DNA from: Kribbella rubisoli
Lineage (GTDB): Bacteria; Actinomycetota; Actinomycetes; Propionibacteriales; Kribbellaceae
Length of the DNA: 64,000 nucleotides
Direction: 5' to 3'
Assembly: GCF_004217145.1 (NCBI RefSeq)
Contig: NZ_SHKR01000012.1
Coordinates: 248,001 to 312,000 of the forward strand
The position numbers were made by a program, and so were the translations under genes. Each line of letters begins with the position of its first letter. Positions within the stretch are counted from its first letter, which is position 1. Shown here one piece after another: positions 25,240-33,467 of this stretch. A model generated the notes under the pieces. The model was not told where the DNA came from. It did not search any database and was given only the letters and a program-made list of their open reading frames with translations.

Positions 25240-26223
25240 GTGACTGATCGCGAGCTGACTCTGGGTGAGGTCTCCGACCTGAGCCGGCAGGTGCTGGAGC
25301 GGGTCAGCCAGGCCGTGGTCGGGAAGGCCGAAGCACTCGAGCTGGTGCTGGCGGGCGTCCTGGCCGGCGGGCACGTGCTGCTCGAGGACTACCCGGGTCT
25401 CGCGAAGACGCTGGCCGCGCGGTCGTTCGCGCAGGCGCTAGGGCTGGAGTTCCGGCGCGTGCAGTTCACGCCGGACCTGCTGCCGTCGGACGTCACCGGC
25501 GGGTTCGTTTACGACCAGAAGGAGTCCGAGTTCGTCTTCCGGCCCGGCCCGATCTTCACCGGCCTGCTGCTGGCCGACGAGATCAACCGGACGCCGCCGA
25601 AGACACAGGCTGCGCTGCTGGAGTCGATGCAGGAGCACCAGGTCACCGTCGAGGGGCAGACGTTCCCGCTGCCGACTCCGTTCCACGTGCTCGCGACGGC
25701 GAACCCGGTCGAGTACGAAGGCACCTACCCGCTGCCGGAGGCACAGCTCGACCGCTTCATGCTGCGGATCGGCTTCGGCTACCCGAGCCCCGCGGAGGAG
25801 TGGGAGGTGCTGCGTCGCCGGATGAGCCGTCGTCGTGAAGACCAGACCGTCGACGCGGTGACTGATGCAGCCGGCCTGCTCGCCGCGCAGCAGGCCGTCG
25901 AGCGGGTCACTGTCGACGACACCGTCGGTCAGTACTGCGTCGACCTCGCCGCCGCGACCCGTCGGGACTCGCAGGTGCTAGTAGGCGCGTCACCGCGTGG
26001 TTCGCTGGCGCTGCTGCTGACAGCGCGGGCGTACGCGGTGATCAAGGGCCGCGACTACGTCGTACCGGAGGATGTGAAGGCGGTGGCCGTGGCTGCGCTG
26101 GCGCACCGGATCACGGTGCGGCCGGAGCTGTGGCTGCATGAGGTCACCGGTGCGACCGTCGTACGGACGGTGCTCGGTTCGGTTGCGGCGCCGCCAACCG
26201 TGGTCGGCGCAACCAGCGCATGA
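25240..26223 (+). CDS. MoxR-family AAA+ ATPase
   Basis: A 327-residue AAA+ ATPase. Walker A is the MoxR variant GHVLLEDYPGLAKTL (residues ~46-60), Walker B is LLLADEINRTPPKTQAALLE, sensor 1 is in LATANPVEYEGTYPLPEAQLDRF and the C-terminal lid has SPRGSLALLLTARAYA. MoxR proteins act as chaperones that mature protein complexes, usually with von Willebrand-type partners; the next gene encodes such a partner. It starts with GTG at 25240, after a 9-bp gap, and its stop overlaps the DUF58 ATG by 4 bp. The protein should be cytosolic. Confidence 0.93.
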   Translation: MTDRELTLGEVSDLSRQVLERVSQAVVGKAEALELVLAGVLAGGHVLLEDYPGLAKTLAARSFAQALGLEFRRVQFTPDLLPSDVTGGFVYDQKESEFVFRPGPIFTGLLLADEINRTPPKTQAALLESMQEHQVTVEGQTFPLPTPFHVLATANPVEYEGTYPLPEAQLDRFMLRIGFGYPSPAEEWEVLRRRMSRRREDQTVDAVTDAAGLLAAQQAVERVTVDDTVGQYCVDLAAATRRDSQVLVGASPRGSLALLLTARAYAVIKGRDYVVPEDVKAVAVAALAHRITVRPELWLHEVTGATVVRTVLGSVAAPPTVVGATSA

Positions 26224-27521
26224 GGTGGCGTCCGACGCACGCGCAGATCCGGGCGATCTGCGTGGCTGCGGTGCTGCTGGCGGTCGCCGTGTTCTTCCGG
26301 CGGCCGGATGCCGCCGTGTTCGGGTTGCCGTTGGCGTTCCTGGCGGCGTGGGGACGGTTCTTCCGCCCCCGGGAGCGGCCGGAGGTGCACACCGAGCTCG
26401 ACGCGGACGTGCTCTTCGAGGGGCAGGCGACGACGTACCGGCTGCGGGTGCCGGACGGGGTTGATCCGGACATCGACCTGATCGTGGCGGCGTTGCCGCG
26501 GACGGCCTGGTTCCAGTACGACCCGCCGCAGGCGGCGATCGCGGAGCCGGTGTCGAACGGTGAGGTGACGCTGGAGGTCGGCGTACGGTCGAAGCGATGG
26601 GGACTGCGGTCGTTGGAGCGGCCAACGGTCACGGCGACCTCGTCGGTGGGGGCGTACCGGATCCAGGTGACGTCGGTGGAGTCGCAGGCGGTGACGACGT
26701 TGCCGCTGCGGGAGGGCTTCGAGGCGGTCGACGCCGTACCGCGGCCGGCCGGGCTGGTCGGGTTGCACCGGTCGCGGCGGCCGGGCGAGGGGACGGAGCT
26801 GGCCGGCGTACGGCCCTTCCGGACCGGCGACCGGTTGCGGCGGATCAACTGGGCGGTGTCGGCGCGGACGCAGGAGCTGCACGTCACGTCGACGTGGTCG
26901 GACCGCGACACCGAGGTCGTGATCATGGTCGACACCGGCGGCGAGATCGGGGTCAGCGAAGGGATCGACGGGCGGTCGTCGAGCCTGGATACCGCCGTAC
27001 GAGCGGCCGCTGCGGTTGCGGAGCACTACCTGCGCAACGGCGACCGGGTGCGGTTGATCGACACCGGCAGCCTGTTCCGCGGGGTGCGGTCGGGGAGCGG
27101 GCGCGCGCATCTGCGGCGGATCCTGGACACGCTGGTCCATGCGGATCGGCGCGGCCGGCAGCAGGACGAGGAGCAGTTGGCTCGTCGCAACCGGGTCCGG
27201 TCGGACAGCTTGGTGCTCGTGCTCAGCCCGCTGCTGCGTCCGGTGATGCTCGGCTACATCGTCACGCTCGTCCACTCCGGCTGCACGGTGATCGCGATCG
27301 ACACGTTGCCGCCGGACGTCACGTCGATCCTCGACGTCGACGCCCACGACACGCGATCGTGGCCGCTGGCCTGGCGCCTGCGGTTGCTCGAGCGCCGCCG
27401 TGATCTCGATCGGCTCAGCGACCTCGGCGTACCGACGGTTCCGTGGCGCGGCTCCGGGACGCTGGATGAGGTACTGCGGGACGCCGCGCGACTGTCCGCC
27501 GCACCGAGGATCCGCTCATGA
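26220..27521 (+). CDS. DUF58 (VWA-like) membrane-anchored protein
   Basis: A 433-residue protein with two N-terminal hydrophobic helices (~residues 11-27 and 31-45), an immunoglobulin-like beta region (~60-190), and the DUF58 core with the signature GEGTELAGVRPFRTGDRLRRINW-type block (key residues GVRPF, GDRLRRINW) followed by a VWA-like fold beginning EVVIMVDTGGE, where the Asp and following residues suggest a partly degenerate metal site. DUF58 proteins are the usual clients or partners of MoxR ATPases. The gene overlaps moxR and the next gene by 4 bp on each side, so the three are translated together. Confidence 0.88.
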   Translation: MRWRPTHAQIRAICVAAVLLAVAVFFRRPDAAVFGLPLAFLAAWGRFFRPRERPEVHTELDADVLFEGQATTYRLRVPDGVDPDIDLIVAALPRTAWFQYDPPQAAIAEPVSNGEVTLEVGVRSKRWGLRSLERPTVTATSSVGAYRIQVTSVESQAVTTLPLREGFEAVDAVPRPAGLVGLHRSRRPGEGTELAGVRPFRTGDRLRRINWAVSARTQELHVTSTWSDRDTEVVIMVDTGGEIGVSEGIDGRSSSLDTAVRAAAAVAEHYLRNGDRVRLIDTGSLFRGVRSGSGRAHLRRILDTLVHADRRGRQQDEEQLARRNRVRSDSLVLVLSPLLRPVMLGYIVTLVHSGCTVIAIDTLPPDVTSILDVDAHDTRSWPLAWRLRLLERRRDLDRLSDLGVPTVPWRGSGTLDEVLRDAARLSAAPRIRS

Positions 27522-28066
27522 GTACTGCCGAGAAGATCACGCTCTGGCTGGCGCAGTTGCGCGCGTCCGGTCGGGCTGTCGTATATGGCCGGCTGGTGAT
27601 CGCGGTCGCAGGTGCTGCCGCGCTCGTCGTACCGGCTGTTCAGTCCTGGGACCAGTTGGACCTGATCCCGCTGGTCGGCGTACCAATGCTGTTGGCAACT
27701 ATCGTGCTGCCGGACTCGCTGGCGGGCATCGTGTTTCTGCTGGTGGTCGCGCTCGGTTGGCTCATGCGGGCGCCGGCGGAGATCAGCTGGAGCCTGGTGC
27801 TGACCGCGCTGGCGCTCGTGCTGGTGCATCTTGCCGCCGCGTTCGCTGCTCAGCTGCCGTCGTACGCGCGGGTTCATCCGGCGGCGTTGCGGCGCTGGTG
27901 GTTGCCTACGGCAATTGCCTTGCTGCTGGTGCCGGTGGTGGCGTTGGCTGCTGCGCTGGTGCAAGGTGCGGATGTGCCGGGGTCGCTGGTGGTGACGGTT
28001 CTCGCGATGGGGCTGGGGACGGCGACCATCTGGTTCGCCGCCGGGCAGAAGCTCGATCGGAGTTAG
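27518..28066 (+). CDS. Hypothetical polytopic membrane protein
   Basis: A 182-residue protein that I do not assign to a family. It has about five hydrophobic segments (residues ~22-40, 45-60, 62-78, 88-108 and 126-145, with a last one near 155-172). It lacks recognisable catalytic motifs. It closes the DUF4129/MoxR/DUF58 operon, with an ATGA overlap with DUF58, so it probably works in the same envelope complex. Its stop codon overlaps the stop of the convergent TetR gene in the tetramer TTAG. Confidence 0.68.
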   Translation: MSTAEKITLWLAQLRASGRAVVYGRLVIAVAGAAALVVPAVQSWDQLDLIPLVGVPMLLATIVLPDSLAGIVFLLVVALGWLMRAPAEISWSLVLTALALVLVHLAAAFAAQLPSYARVHPAALRRWWLPTAIALLLVPVVALAAALVQGADVPGSLVVTVLAMGLGTATIWFAAGQKLDRS

Positions 28067-28599
28067 TCGAGCGTCTTCGCGATCTCCTCGGCCCAGGGGA
28101 GCGGGATGGCTGTTGGGCCGATGACCTGCATGGCGGACATGACGGTGATCAGCATTCCGGCGGAGAGGAACTCCCGTGCTTGTTGCGGGGTGGCGCCGGT
28201 CAGCTCGCGGATCAGTGCGTAGATGCTGCCGAAGCGTTGCCGGACGCAGTCGCCGATGGCTGGGTCGCCGCTGGCGGAGAAGCCGTGAAGCAGTACCAGT
28301 AGGACCTCGGGCTCAGCCAGTAGACGGTGGTAGTTCTGCCCGAGGCTGGCCAGCTCGGGGGCCTCCTCGGCCGCCTCGCGGAACAGCTGCTCGATCCGGT
28401 CGCACACGCTCTGGACGGCGGCGAGGAACAGCTGCTGCTTGGTCCCGAACAACCGAATCACGTACGGCTGTGACACCCCGGCCATTCGTGCGATCTCGTC
28501 GGTCTTCGTGCCCTCGTACCCCGACGCGGCGAACGCCTTCACAGCGGCCTGCAGGACTTCCTCGCCGCGCTCTTTCGCGGTCAACCTGACCCTCGTCAT
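28063..28599 (-). CDS. TetR-family transcriptional regulator of adjacent efflux pump
   Basis: A 178-residue repressor: N-terminal helix-turn-helix (EEVLQAAVKAFAASGYEGTKTDEIARMAGVSQPYVIRLFG, key turn AGVSQPYVIR) and an all-helical ligand domain (LFLAAVQSVCDRIEQLFR onward). It is divergent from a 14-helix drug exporter, the common arrangement for a drug-responsive repressor. ATG at 28599 is chosen for the GAGGAG site just before it; an in-frame start at 28638 would add 13 residues without a ribosome-binding site and would run into the efflux promoter. Likely operators are the two GTTATCAGTG repeats upstream. Confidence 0.87.
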   Translation of the reverse strand: MTRVRLTAKERGEEVLQAAVKAFAASGYEGTKTDEIARMAGVSQPYVIRLFGTKQQLFLAAVQSVCDRIEQLFREAAEEAPELASLGQNYHRLLAEPEVLLVLLHGFSASGDPAIGDCVRQRFGSIYALIRELTGATPQQAREFLSAGMLITVMSAMQVIGPTAIPLPWAEEIAKTLD

Positions 28600-28631
28600 C
28601 CCAGCTCCTCTCGGCTTTCCCGACGCCACCC

Positions 28632-28683
28632 TTGACATGTTATCAGTGGATGCATACTCTCGTCATCGGTGAAGTTATCAGTG
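28632..28683 (+). promoter_or_regulatory. Efflux-pump promoter with two direct repeats
   Basis: TTGACA (28632-28637), a 17-bp spacer and TACTCT (28655-28660) form a good sigma-70-type promoter for the MFS gene. The decamer GTTATCAGTG occurs twice in the same orientation, at 28639-28648 between the boxes and at 28674-28683 downstream of the -10. These are candidate binding sites for the divergent TetR regulator. Confidence 0.65.
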
Positions 28684-28704
28684 AATTACAACTAGGAGCT
28701 CGAG

Positions 28705-30105
28705 ATGACCGCTCTCGTCGAGAGGGATGTGGTGGGGACCCGGAGCCGTGGGCTCGGGGTGGTGCTGGCCGCGGTGGGGATTCCCACCTTCATGGTCACG
28801 CTGGACAACCTGGTCGTGACGAACGCGCTGCCGGTGATCAAGACCGAGCTGGGCGCGTCGTTGTCGGACCTGCAGTGGTTCGTGAACGCCTACACGCTGG
28901 CCTTCGCCGCGCTGCTGCTGACCGCGGCCGCGATCGGCGACCGGCTCGGCCGGCGGCGGATGTTCCTGGCCGGGATCGCGCTGTTCACGCTCGCGTCGGC
29001 CGCCTGCGCGCTGGCGACCGAGCCGTGGATGCTGACCGCCTTCCGTGCGATCCAGGGCATCGGCGCGGCGGCCGTGATGCCGCTGTCGCTGACCTTGCTC
29101 GCGGGCGCAGTACCGGAGAAGCAGCGGAGCGCGGCGATCGGCATCTGGGGCGGTATCTCCGGCCTCGGTGTCGCCGTCGGGCCGGTGGTCGGCGGCGCGG
29201 TTGTCGACGGCCTGAACTGGCAGTGGATCTTCTGGCTGAACGTTCCGGTCGGCGTGTTCGCAGTACTGCTCGCTGCTCGGGTCCTGTCCGAGTCCAGGGG
29301 TACGGCGAAGCGGCTCGACCTGCTCGGGCTGGTTCTGGCGACGGCCGGCGTGCTGTCGATCGTGTGGGGTGTCGTGCACGGAGCCGACGACGGTTGGACG
29401 TCCGGCGGCGTGCTCGGCTCGCTGATCGCGGGCGTCGTACTGCTGGCAGCGTTCATCGGCTGGGAGGGTCGGACGTCTGCGCCGATGCTGCCGCTGCGGC
29501 TGTTCTCGGTCCGCTCGTTCAGCGTGGTGAACATCGTTTCGTTCACCTTCGCGGTCGGCGTGTTCGGATCGGTGTTCCTGCTGGCGCAGTTCTTCCAGGT
29601 CGTGCAGCACTACACGCCGTTCCAGTCCGGCGTACGCACCCTGCCGTGGACCGCGGCGCCACTCGTGGTCGCACCGATCGCCGGTCTGATCGTCGATCGA
29701 GTCGGCCCGCGGACGCTGATCGTCGCCGGACAGCTGCTCCTCGCGGCGGGGCTCGGGTGGATCGCCATGATCACCACCGCGACAACGCAGTACGGCGATC
29801 TCGTCGCACCGTTCATCCTCGCCGGGATCGGCATGGGGCTGACCTTCGCGCCGTCGGCGAGCGTCGTGATGAACAGCGCGTCCGACGCGGATCGGGGCGT
29901 GGCGTCGGGTACGAACAACACGATCCGCGAGGTCGGAGTCGCGATGGGCGTCGCCGTACTCGCGTCGGTGTTCGCCTCGGCCGGGTCGTACGAGTCGCCG
30001 ACCAGCTACGCCGCCGGGCTGGTGCCCGCCGTCTGGACGGGCGCCGCGATCGTCGCCGCCGGTGCGCTGGTCGCCTTCCTGCTGCCGGGTCGCTCTAAAG
30101 TGTGA
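28705..30105 (+). CDS. MFS drug exporter, DHA2 (EmrB/QacA) family
   Basis: A 466-residue permease with 14 predicted membrane helices. DHA2 signs are TLDNLVVTNALPVIKTEL (motif D1), the motif-A loop DRLGRRRMF, and motif C in GIWGGISGLGVAVGPVVGG. Family members expel lipophilic or cationic drugs in exchange for protons. The substrate is unknown; the adjacent TetR gene suggests induction by the exported compound. AGGAG lies 8 nt before the ATG. The stop overlaps the following YjbR-like GTG by 4 bp. Confidence 0.92.
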   Translation: MTALVERDVVGTRSRGLGVVLAAVGIPTFMVTLDNLVVTNALPVIKTELGASLSDLQWFVNAYTLAFAALLLTAAAIGDRLGRRRMFLAGIALFTLASAACALATEPWMLTAFRAIQGIGAAAVMPLSLTLLAGAVPEKQRSAAIGIWGGISGLGVAVGPVVGGAVVDGLNWQWIFWLNVPVGVFAVLLAARVLSESRGTAKRLDLLGLVLATAGVLSIVWGVVHGADDGWTSGGVLGSLIAGVVLLAAFIGWEGRTSAPMLPLRLFSVRSFSVVNIVSFTFAVGVFGSVFLLAQFFQVVQHYTPFQSGVRTLPWTAAPLVVAPIAGLIVDRVGPRTLIVAGQLLLAAGLGWIAMITTATTQYGDLVAPFILAGIGMGLTFAPSASVVMNSASDADRGVASGTNNTIREVGVAMGVAVLASVFASAGSYESPTSYAAGLVPAVWTGAAIVAAGALVAFLLPGRSKV

Positions 30106-30443
30106 CCGTGCTGGACGCAGACGACGTACGACGGATCGCGCTGTCCTTCCCGGAGACGGTGGAGAAGAAGCGCTGGGGACACCCGACGTTCGACGTCGCC
30201 GGGCGGATGTTCGTCACGGTGCCGGACGACCAGACCTCGTTCGCGGTCCGGTGTCCCCGGCTGGAACGCGAAGAGTTGATCGCGGCAGAACCCGACAAGT
30301 TCTGGGTGCCGAAGCACGAGGCGGGCTCGAACTGGGTTCGGGCCCGCCTCGCCGCGCTCGAGGACGCCGACGAGTTGCGCGACATCCTGCTCGACTCCTG
30401 GCAGCAGGTCGCCCCGCCGGGGTCAGCTGACGTATCTGGGTGA
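30102..30443 (+). CDS. MmcQ/YjbR-family protein
   Basis: A 113-residue protein of the MmcQ/YjbR family. Diagnostic stretches are LSFPETVEKKRWGHPTFDVAGRMFV (key points FPET, WGHPTF) and FWVPKHEAGSNWVRARL near the C-terminus. The fold resembles CyaY-like DNA-binding proteins, but no function is established. GTG at 30102 overlaps the MFS stop (GTGA), so it is co-translated with the exporter. The 3' end overlaps the convergent metallopeptidase gene by 21 bp. Confidence 0.85.
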   Translation: MTVLDADDVRRIALSFPETVEKKRWGHPTFDVAGRMFVTVPDDQTSFAVRCPRLEREELIAAEPDKFWVPKHEAGSNWVRARLAALEDADELRDILLDSWQQVAPPGSADVSG

Positions 30444-31670
30444 CACCGCGAAGGTGTTGCAACTGGCCGGGTTGCCGGTCTTGAACGACGTACCCATGAA
30501 CCGCTGCTGGCTCGCCACGCTGCCGTGGTCGCCCTCTTCCGGCTTGTCGCCGGCCGTCAGGACCCACTTGTTCCACACGTAGAGCATCTCGCCGCTGATC
30601 GGGTAGCTGCGCTTGTTGACCGCGAGGAAGACGCCGGCGAAGCAGTTCGCCTGCAGCTCCATCCGGCGGGTCTGCCGGGTCCGGTCGTCGTAGTTGGTCA
30701 GCTCGTAGCGGATGTTGTCCGACGCTTGCAGGATGCCGGTCATGTTCTGTACGCCGTGCCCGTACTCGTGCGCGACCGAGCGGGTGTACCACATCCGCGC
30801 GTACGCCTTGGACTCCGCGTCCGGGTACTCGGTGTACGCCTGCACGAACACGTCGACCTTCATGTACAGGTTGTTGTTGGCCGAGCAGTAGTACGGCACG
30901 CTGACCGGGCCGGTGCCGCACGGGCCGGTCGCATTCGTGCCTGCCCAGAACGTCATCGTCGGCGGCTTGAACTTGTAGCCGGCCTTCGCCACCAGCGGCG
31001 CCCACGCCTTGTCCAGGCAGGGCTTGATCGCGGTCCAGTACGCCGCCGCGTTGCGCGCGTTGGTCGGCCGGACCCTCGGCTCCTTGCAGTTGACCGTCTT
31101 CATCTGGCCGGCCCTGTAGAGCGCGTTCTTCGCGACGACCGTCGAGTCCGACACCTTCGGCGCGGTCGTGGTCGTCGTCTCCGTGCTGGTCGGCTGCTCG
31201 GTCGGTTGCTCCGTGGGCTGTTCTGTCGGCCCGCCGGTGGGTTCTTCGGTGGGCGACCCGGTCGGCTCCGGGGTGTAGCGGCTGGGGCTCACCGGCGGCG
31301 TCGTCACGTCGTCGGCGTTCTTCTTGACGACGCCGATGATCCACCCCCCGACGATCGCGACGCCGACGATCGACAGGAGCGCGATCAGCGGCGCCTTCGA
31401 CTTCTTCCGCGGCCGCTGCGGCTGCCAGCCCGGACCGCCCCCGGGACCGCCGGGTCCGGGCGGTCCGAAGTTCGGACCCCAGCCGAAGCCCGGGCCTTGC
31501 GGCGGCGGCGCGCCGTACTGACGCTGTGGCGGTCCGTACGCGGGCTGCTGGTACGGCGGCGGTTGCTGCTGGTACTGCGGCTGCTGCGGCGGGTACTGCT
31601 GCTGGTACTGCTGCGGATCAGGCGGGTACGGCGGGTTCTGGCCGGGCGGCCCGTAGGGTGGCTGGCTCAA
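30423..31670 (-). CDS. Neutral zinc metallopeptidase (YpfJ-like), membrane-anchored with Pro/Gln-rich N-terminus
   Basis: A 415-residue protein. The first ~95 residues are a Pro/Gln/Tyr/Gly-rich low-complexity tail on the cytosolic side, followed by one membrane helix (residues ~96-117). A Thr/Pro/Glu-rich spacer with four PTEQPTEQ-like repeats comes next, then a zinc peptidase domain. The zinc motif is HEYGH (residues 301-305) in SVAHEYGHGVQNMTG, with a likely third ligand in RMELQANCFAGVF. It probably acts outside the membrane; the substrate is unknown. The low-complexity tail resembles those of actinobacterial envelope proteins that cluster at the pole or septum (inference). A purine-rich AGGAGAGG precedes the ATG. 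Confidence 0.88.
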   Translation of the reverse strand: MSQPPYGPPGQNPPYPPDPQQYQQQYPPQQPQYQQQPPPYQQPAYGPPQRQYGAPPPQGPGFGWGPNFGPPGPGGPGGGPGWQPQRPRKKSKAPLIALLSIVGVAIVGGWIIGVVKKNADDVTTPPVSPSRYTPEPTGSPTEEPTGGPTEQPTEQPTEQPTSTETTTTTAPKVSDSTVVAKNALYRAGQMKTVNCKEPRVRPTNARNAAAYWTAIKPCLDKAWAPLVAKAGYKFKPPTMTFWAGTNATGPCGTGPVSVPYYCSANNNLYMKVDVFVQAYTEYPDAESKAYARMWYTRSVAHEYGHGVQNMTGILQASDNIRYELTNYDDRTRQTRRMELQANCFAGVFLAVNKRSYPISGEMLYVWNKWVLTAGDKPEEGDHGSVASQQRFMGTSFKTGNPASCNTFAVSPRYVS

Positions 31671-31751
31671 CGCCGTTCCTCTCCTGTGCGTCAGAAAGCG
31701 ACCGCCACAGTATCGGCAACAAACAGGTCAGTATCGCGCACCCCTGGACGG

Positions 31752-31757
31752 TAGGGT
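31752..31757 (+). promoter_or_regulatory. Putative -10 box of leaderless DUF885 gene
   Basis: TAGGGT is followed by 6 nt (CGGCCT) and GTG at 31764. No Shine-Dalgarno is present. Confidence 0.45.
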
Positions 31758-31763
31758 CGGCCT

Positions 31764-33467
31764 GTGAACGATCCCGTGACTGATGCGCGCACACCGAACA
31801 GCCCGATCGACCAGCTGGCTGAACGGCACCTCGAGCAGGAGATCGTGCTCGACCCGATCACGGCCACCGAGCTGGGGATCGCCGGCCATGACCACGAGCT
31901 GCCGGACTTCACGCCGGCCGGGTTCGAGGCGCGGGTCGAGCTGACCCGGCAGACCCTCGGCGAGGCGCAGGCGATCGAGCCCGCGAGCCCGCGCGAGGAG
32001 GTCGCCAAGGACGCGCTGGTGGAGCGCCTCGGGCTGGAGCTCGAGCGCTACGAGGCCGGCGTACCGCAGCACCAGCTGAACGCGATCTCGTCGGTCCCGG
32101 CGGCGTTGCGGCAGGTGTTCGACCTGATGCCGACCGACACCGAGCAGGACTGGGAGACGGTCGCGATCCGGCTCAACCAGATCGGTACGACGCTCGACGG
32201 GTACCGTGACACGCTGCTCGAGCAGGCCGCGCAGGGCCGGATCTCCGCGGTGCGTCAGGTGAACGGGCTGGCCGAGCGGATCGCCAGCTGGACCGGCGCC
32301 GACGGCGACGACTTCTTCGCCGGGCTGGCCGCGCAGGCTCCGCAGAGCGCGGTGAAGTCGACGGTCGAGGCCGCGGCAGCGTCTGCACGCAAGGCGTTCG
32401 ACCAGTTCGGCGCCTGGCTGACCACCGACCTCGCGCCGCGGGCGCCGCAGCGGGACGCGTGCGGCCGGGAGGTGTACGAGCTGGCCTCGCGCAGCTTCCT
32501 CGGCGCGGCGATCGACCTCGAGGAGACGTACGCGTGGGGCTGGGCCGAGCTGGCCCGGATCGAGAACGACATGCAGGACATCGCGGCCGGCCTGAACGGC
32601 GGCGAACGGAACATCGAAGCGACGGCTGCGCTGCTGGACAACGACCCGGCGCGGACGATCCGCGGCAAGGACGCCTTCCGGGACTGGATGCAGCAGCTGT
32701 CCGACGCGGCCGTCGCCGAGCTGGGCGGCACCCACTTCGACATCGCCGACGAGATCCGCACGCTCGAGTGCATGATCGCGCCGACCTCGGACGGCTCGAT
32801 CTACTACACGCAGCCGAGTGAGGACCTGACCACCCGACCGGGCCGGATGTGGTGGGCAGTGCCGAACGGCGTCGAGCAGTTCGCCACCTGGCGCGAGGTC
32901 ACGACCGTGTACCACGAGGGCGTGCCCGGACATCACCTCCAGGTCGCGCAGACGATGCTTCGGACCGACCTGCTGAACCGCTGGCAGCGGATCGCGTGCT
33001 GGGTGTCCGGTCACGGCGAGGGCTGGGCGCTGTACGCCGAGCGCCTGATGGAGGAGCTGGGCTACCTCGAGGAACCGGGCGCGCGGTTCGGCATGCTGGA
33101 CGCGCAGGGCTTCCGGGCGGCACGGGTGATCGTTGACATCGGCATGCATCTGGAGCTGGAGGTCCCGCGCGACAACCCGTTCGGCTGGCGGCCCGGCGAG
33201 CGGTGGAACGCCGAGCTCGGCTTCGAGTTCCTGCGCGCGCACTGCCGGATGGAGGTCGAGTTCCTGCACGCCGAGCTCAACCGGTACCTCGGCTGGCCGG
33301 GGCAGGCGCCGTCGTACAAGGTCGGCGAGCGGATCTGGCTGCAGGCGCGCGAGGAGGCCAAGCAGCGCAAGGGATCCGCGTTCGACCTGCGGACGTTCCA
33401 CTCGGACGCGCTCAACCTCGGGTCGATCGGCCTGGACCCGCTGCGCCGGGCGCTGGCGAAGCTGTGA
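31764..33467 (+). CDS. DUF885 family metallopeptidase
   Basis: A 567-residue, mostly helical protein of the DUF885 family (related to M3/M32-like zinc peptidases). The metal site is YHEGVPGHHLQ with H384-E385 and a second His four residues after the Gly-Val-Pro-Gly turn, the HExxxGHxxQ pattern of the family. The C-terminal block YKVGERIWLQAREEA and FHSDALNLGSIGLDPLRRAL is also characteristic. No signal peptide is seen, so it should act in the cytosol; the substrate is unknown. The GTG start appears leaderless. Its TGA overlaps the GTG of the following Maf gene by 3 bp. Confidence 0.88.
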   Translation: MNDPVTDARTPNSPIDQLAERHLEQEIVLDPITATELGIAGHDHELPDFTPAGFEARVELTRQTLGEAQAIEPASPREEVAKDALVERLGLELERYEAGVPQHQLNAISSVPAALRQVFDLMPTDTEQDWETVAIRLNQIGTTLDGYRDTLLEQAAQGRISAVRQVNGLAERIASWTGADGDDFFAGLAAQAPQSAVKSTVEAAAASARKAFDQFGAWLTTDLAPRAPQRDACGREVYELASRSFLGAAIDLEETYAWGWAELARIENDMQDIAAGLNGGERNIEATAALLDNDPARTIRGKDAFRDWMQQLSDAAVAELGGTHFDIADEIRTLECMIAPTSDGSIYYTQPSEDLTTRPGRMWWAVPNGVEQFATWREVTTVYHEGVPGHHLQVAQTMLRTDLLNRWQRIACWVSGHGEGWALYAERLMEELGYLEEPGARFGMLDAQGFRAARVIVDIGMHLELEVPRDNPFGWRPGERWNAELGFEFLRAHCRMEVEFLHAELNRYLGWPGQAPSYKVGERIWLQAREEAKQRKGSAFDLRTFHSDALNLGSIGLDPLRRALAKL

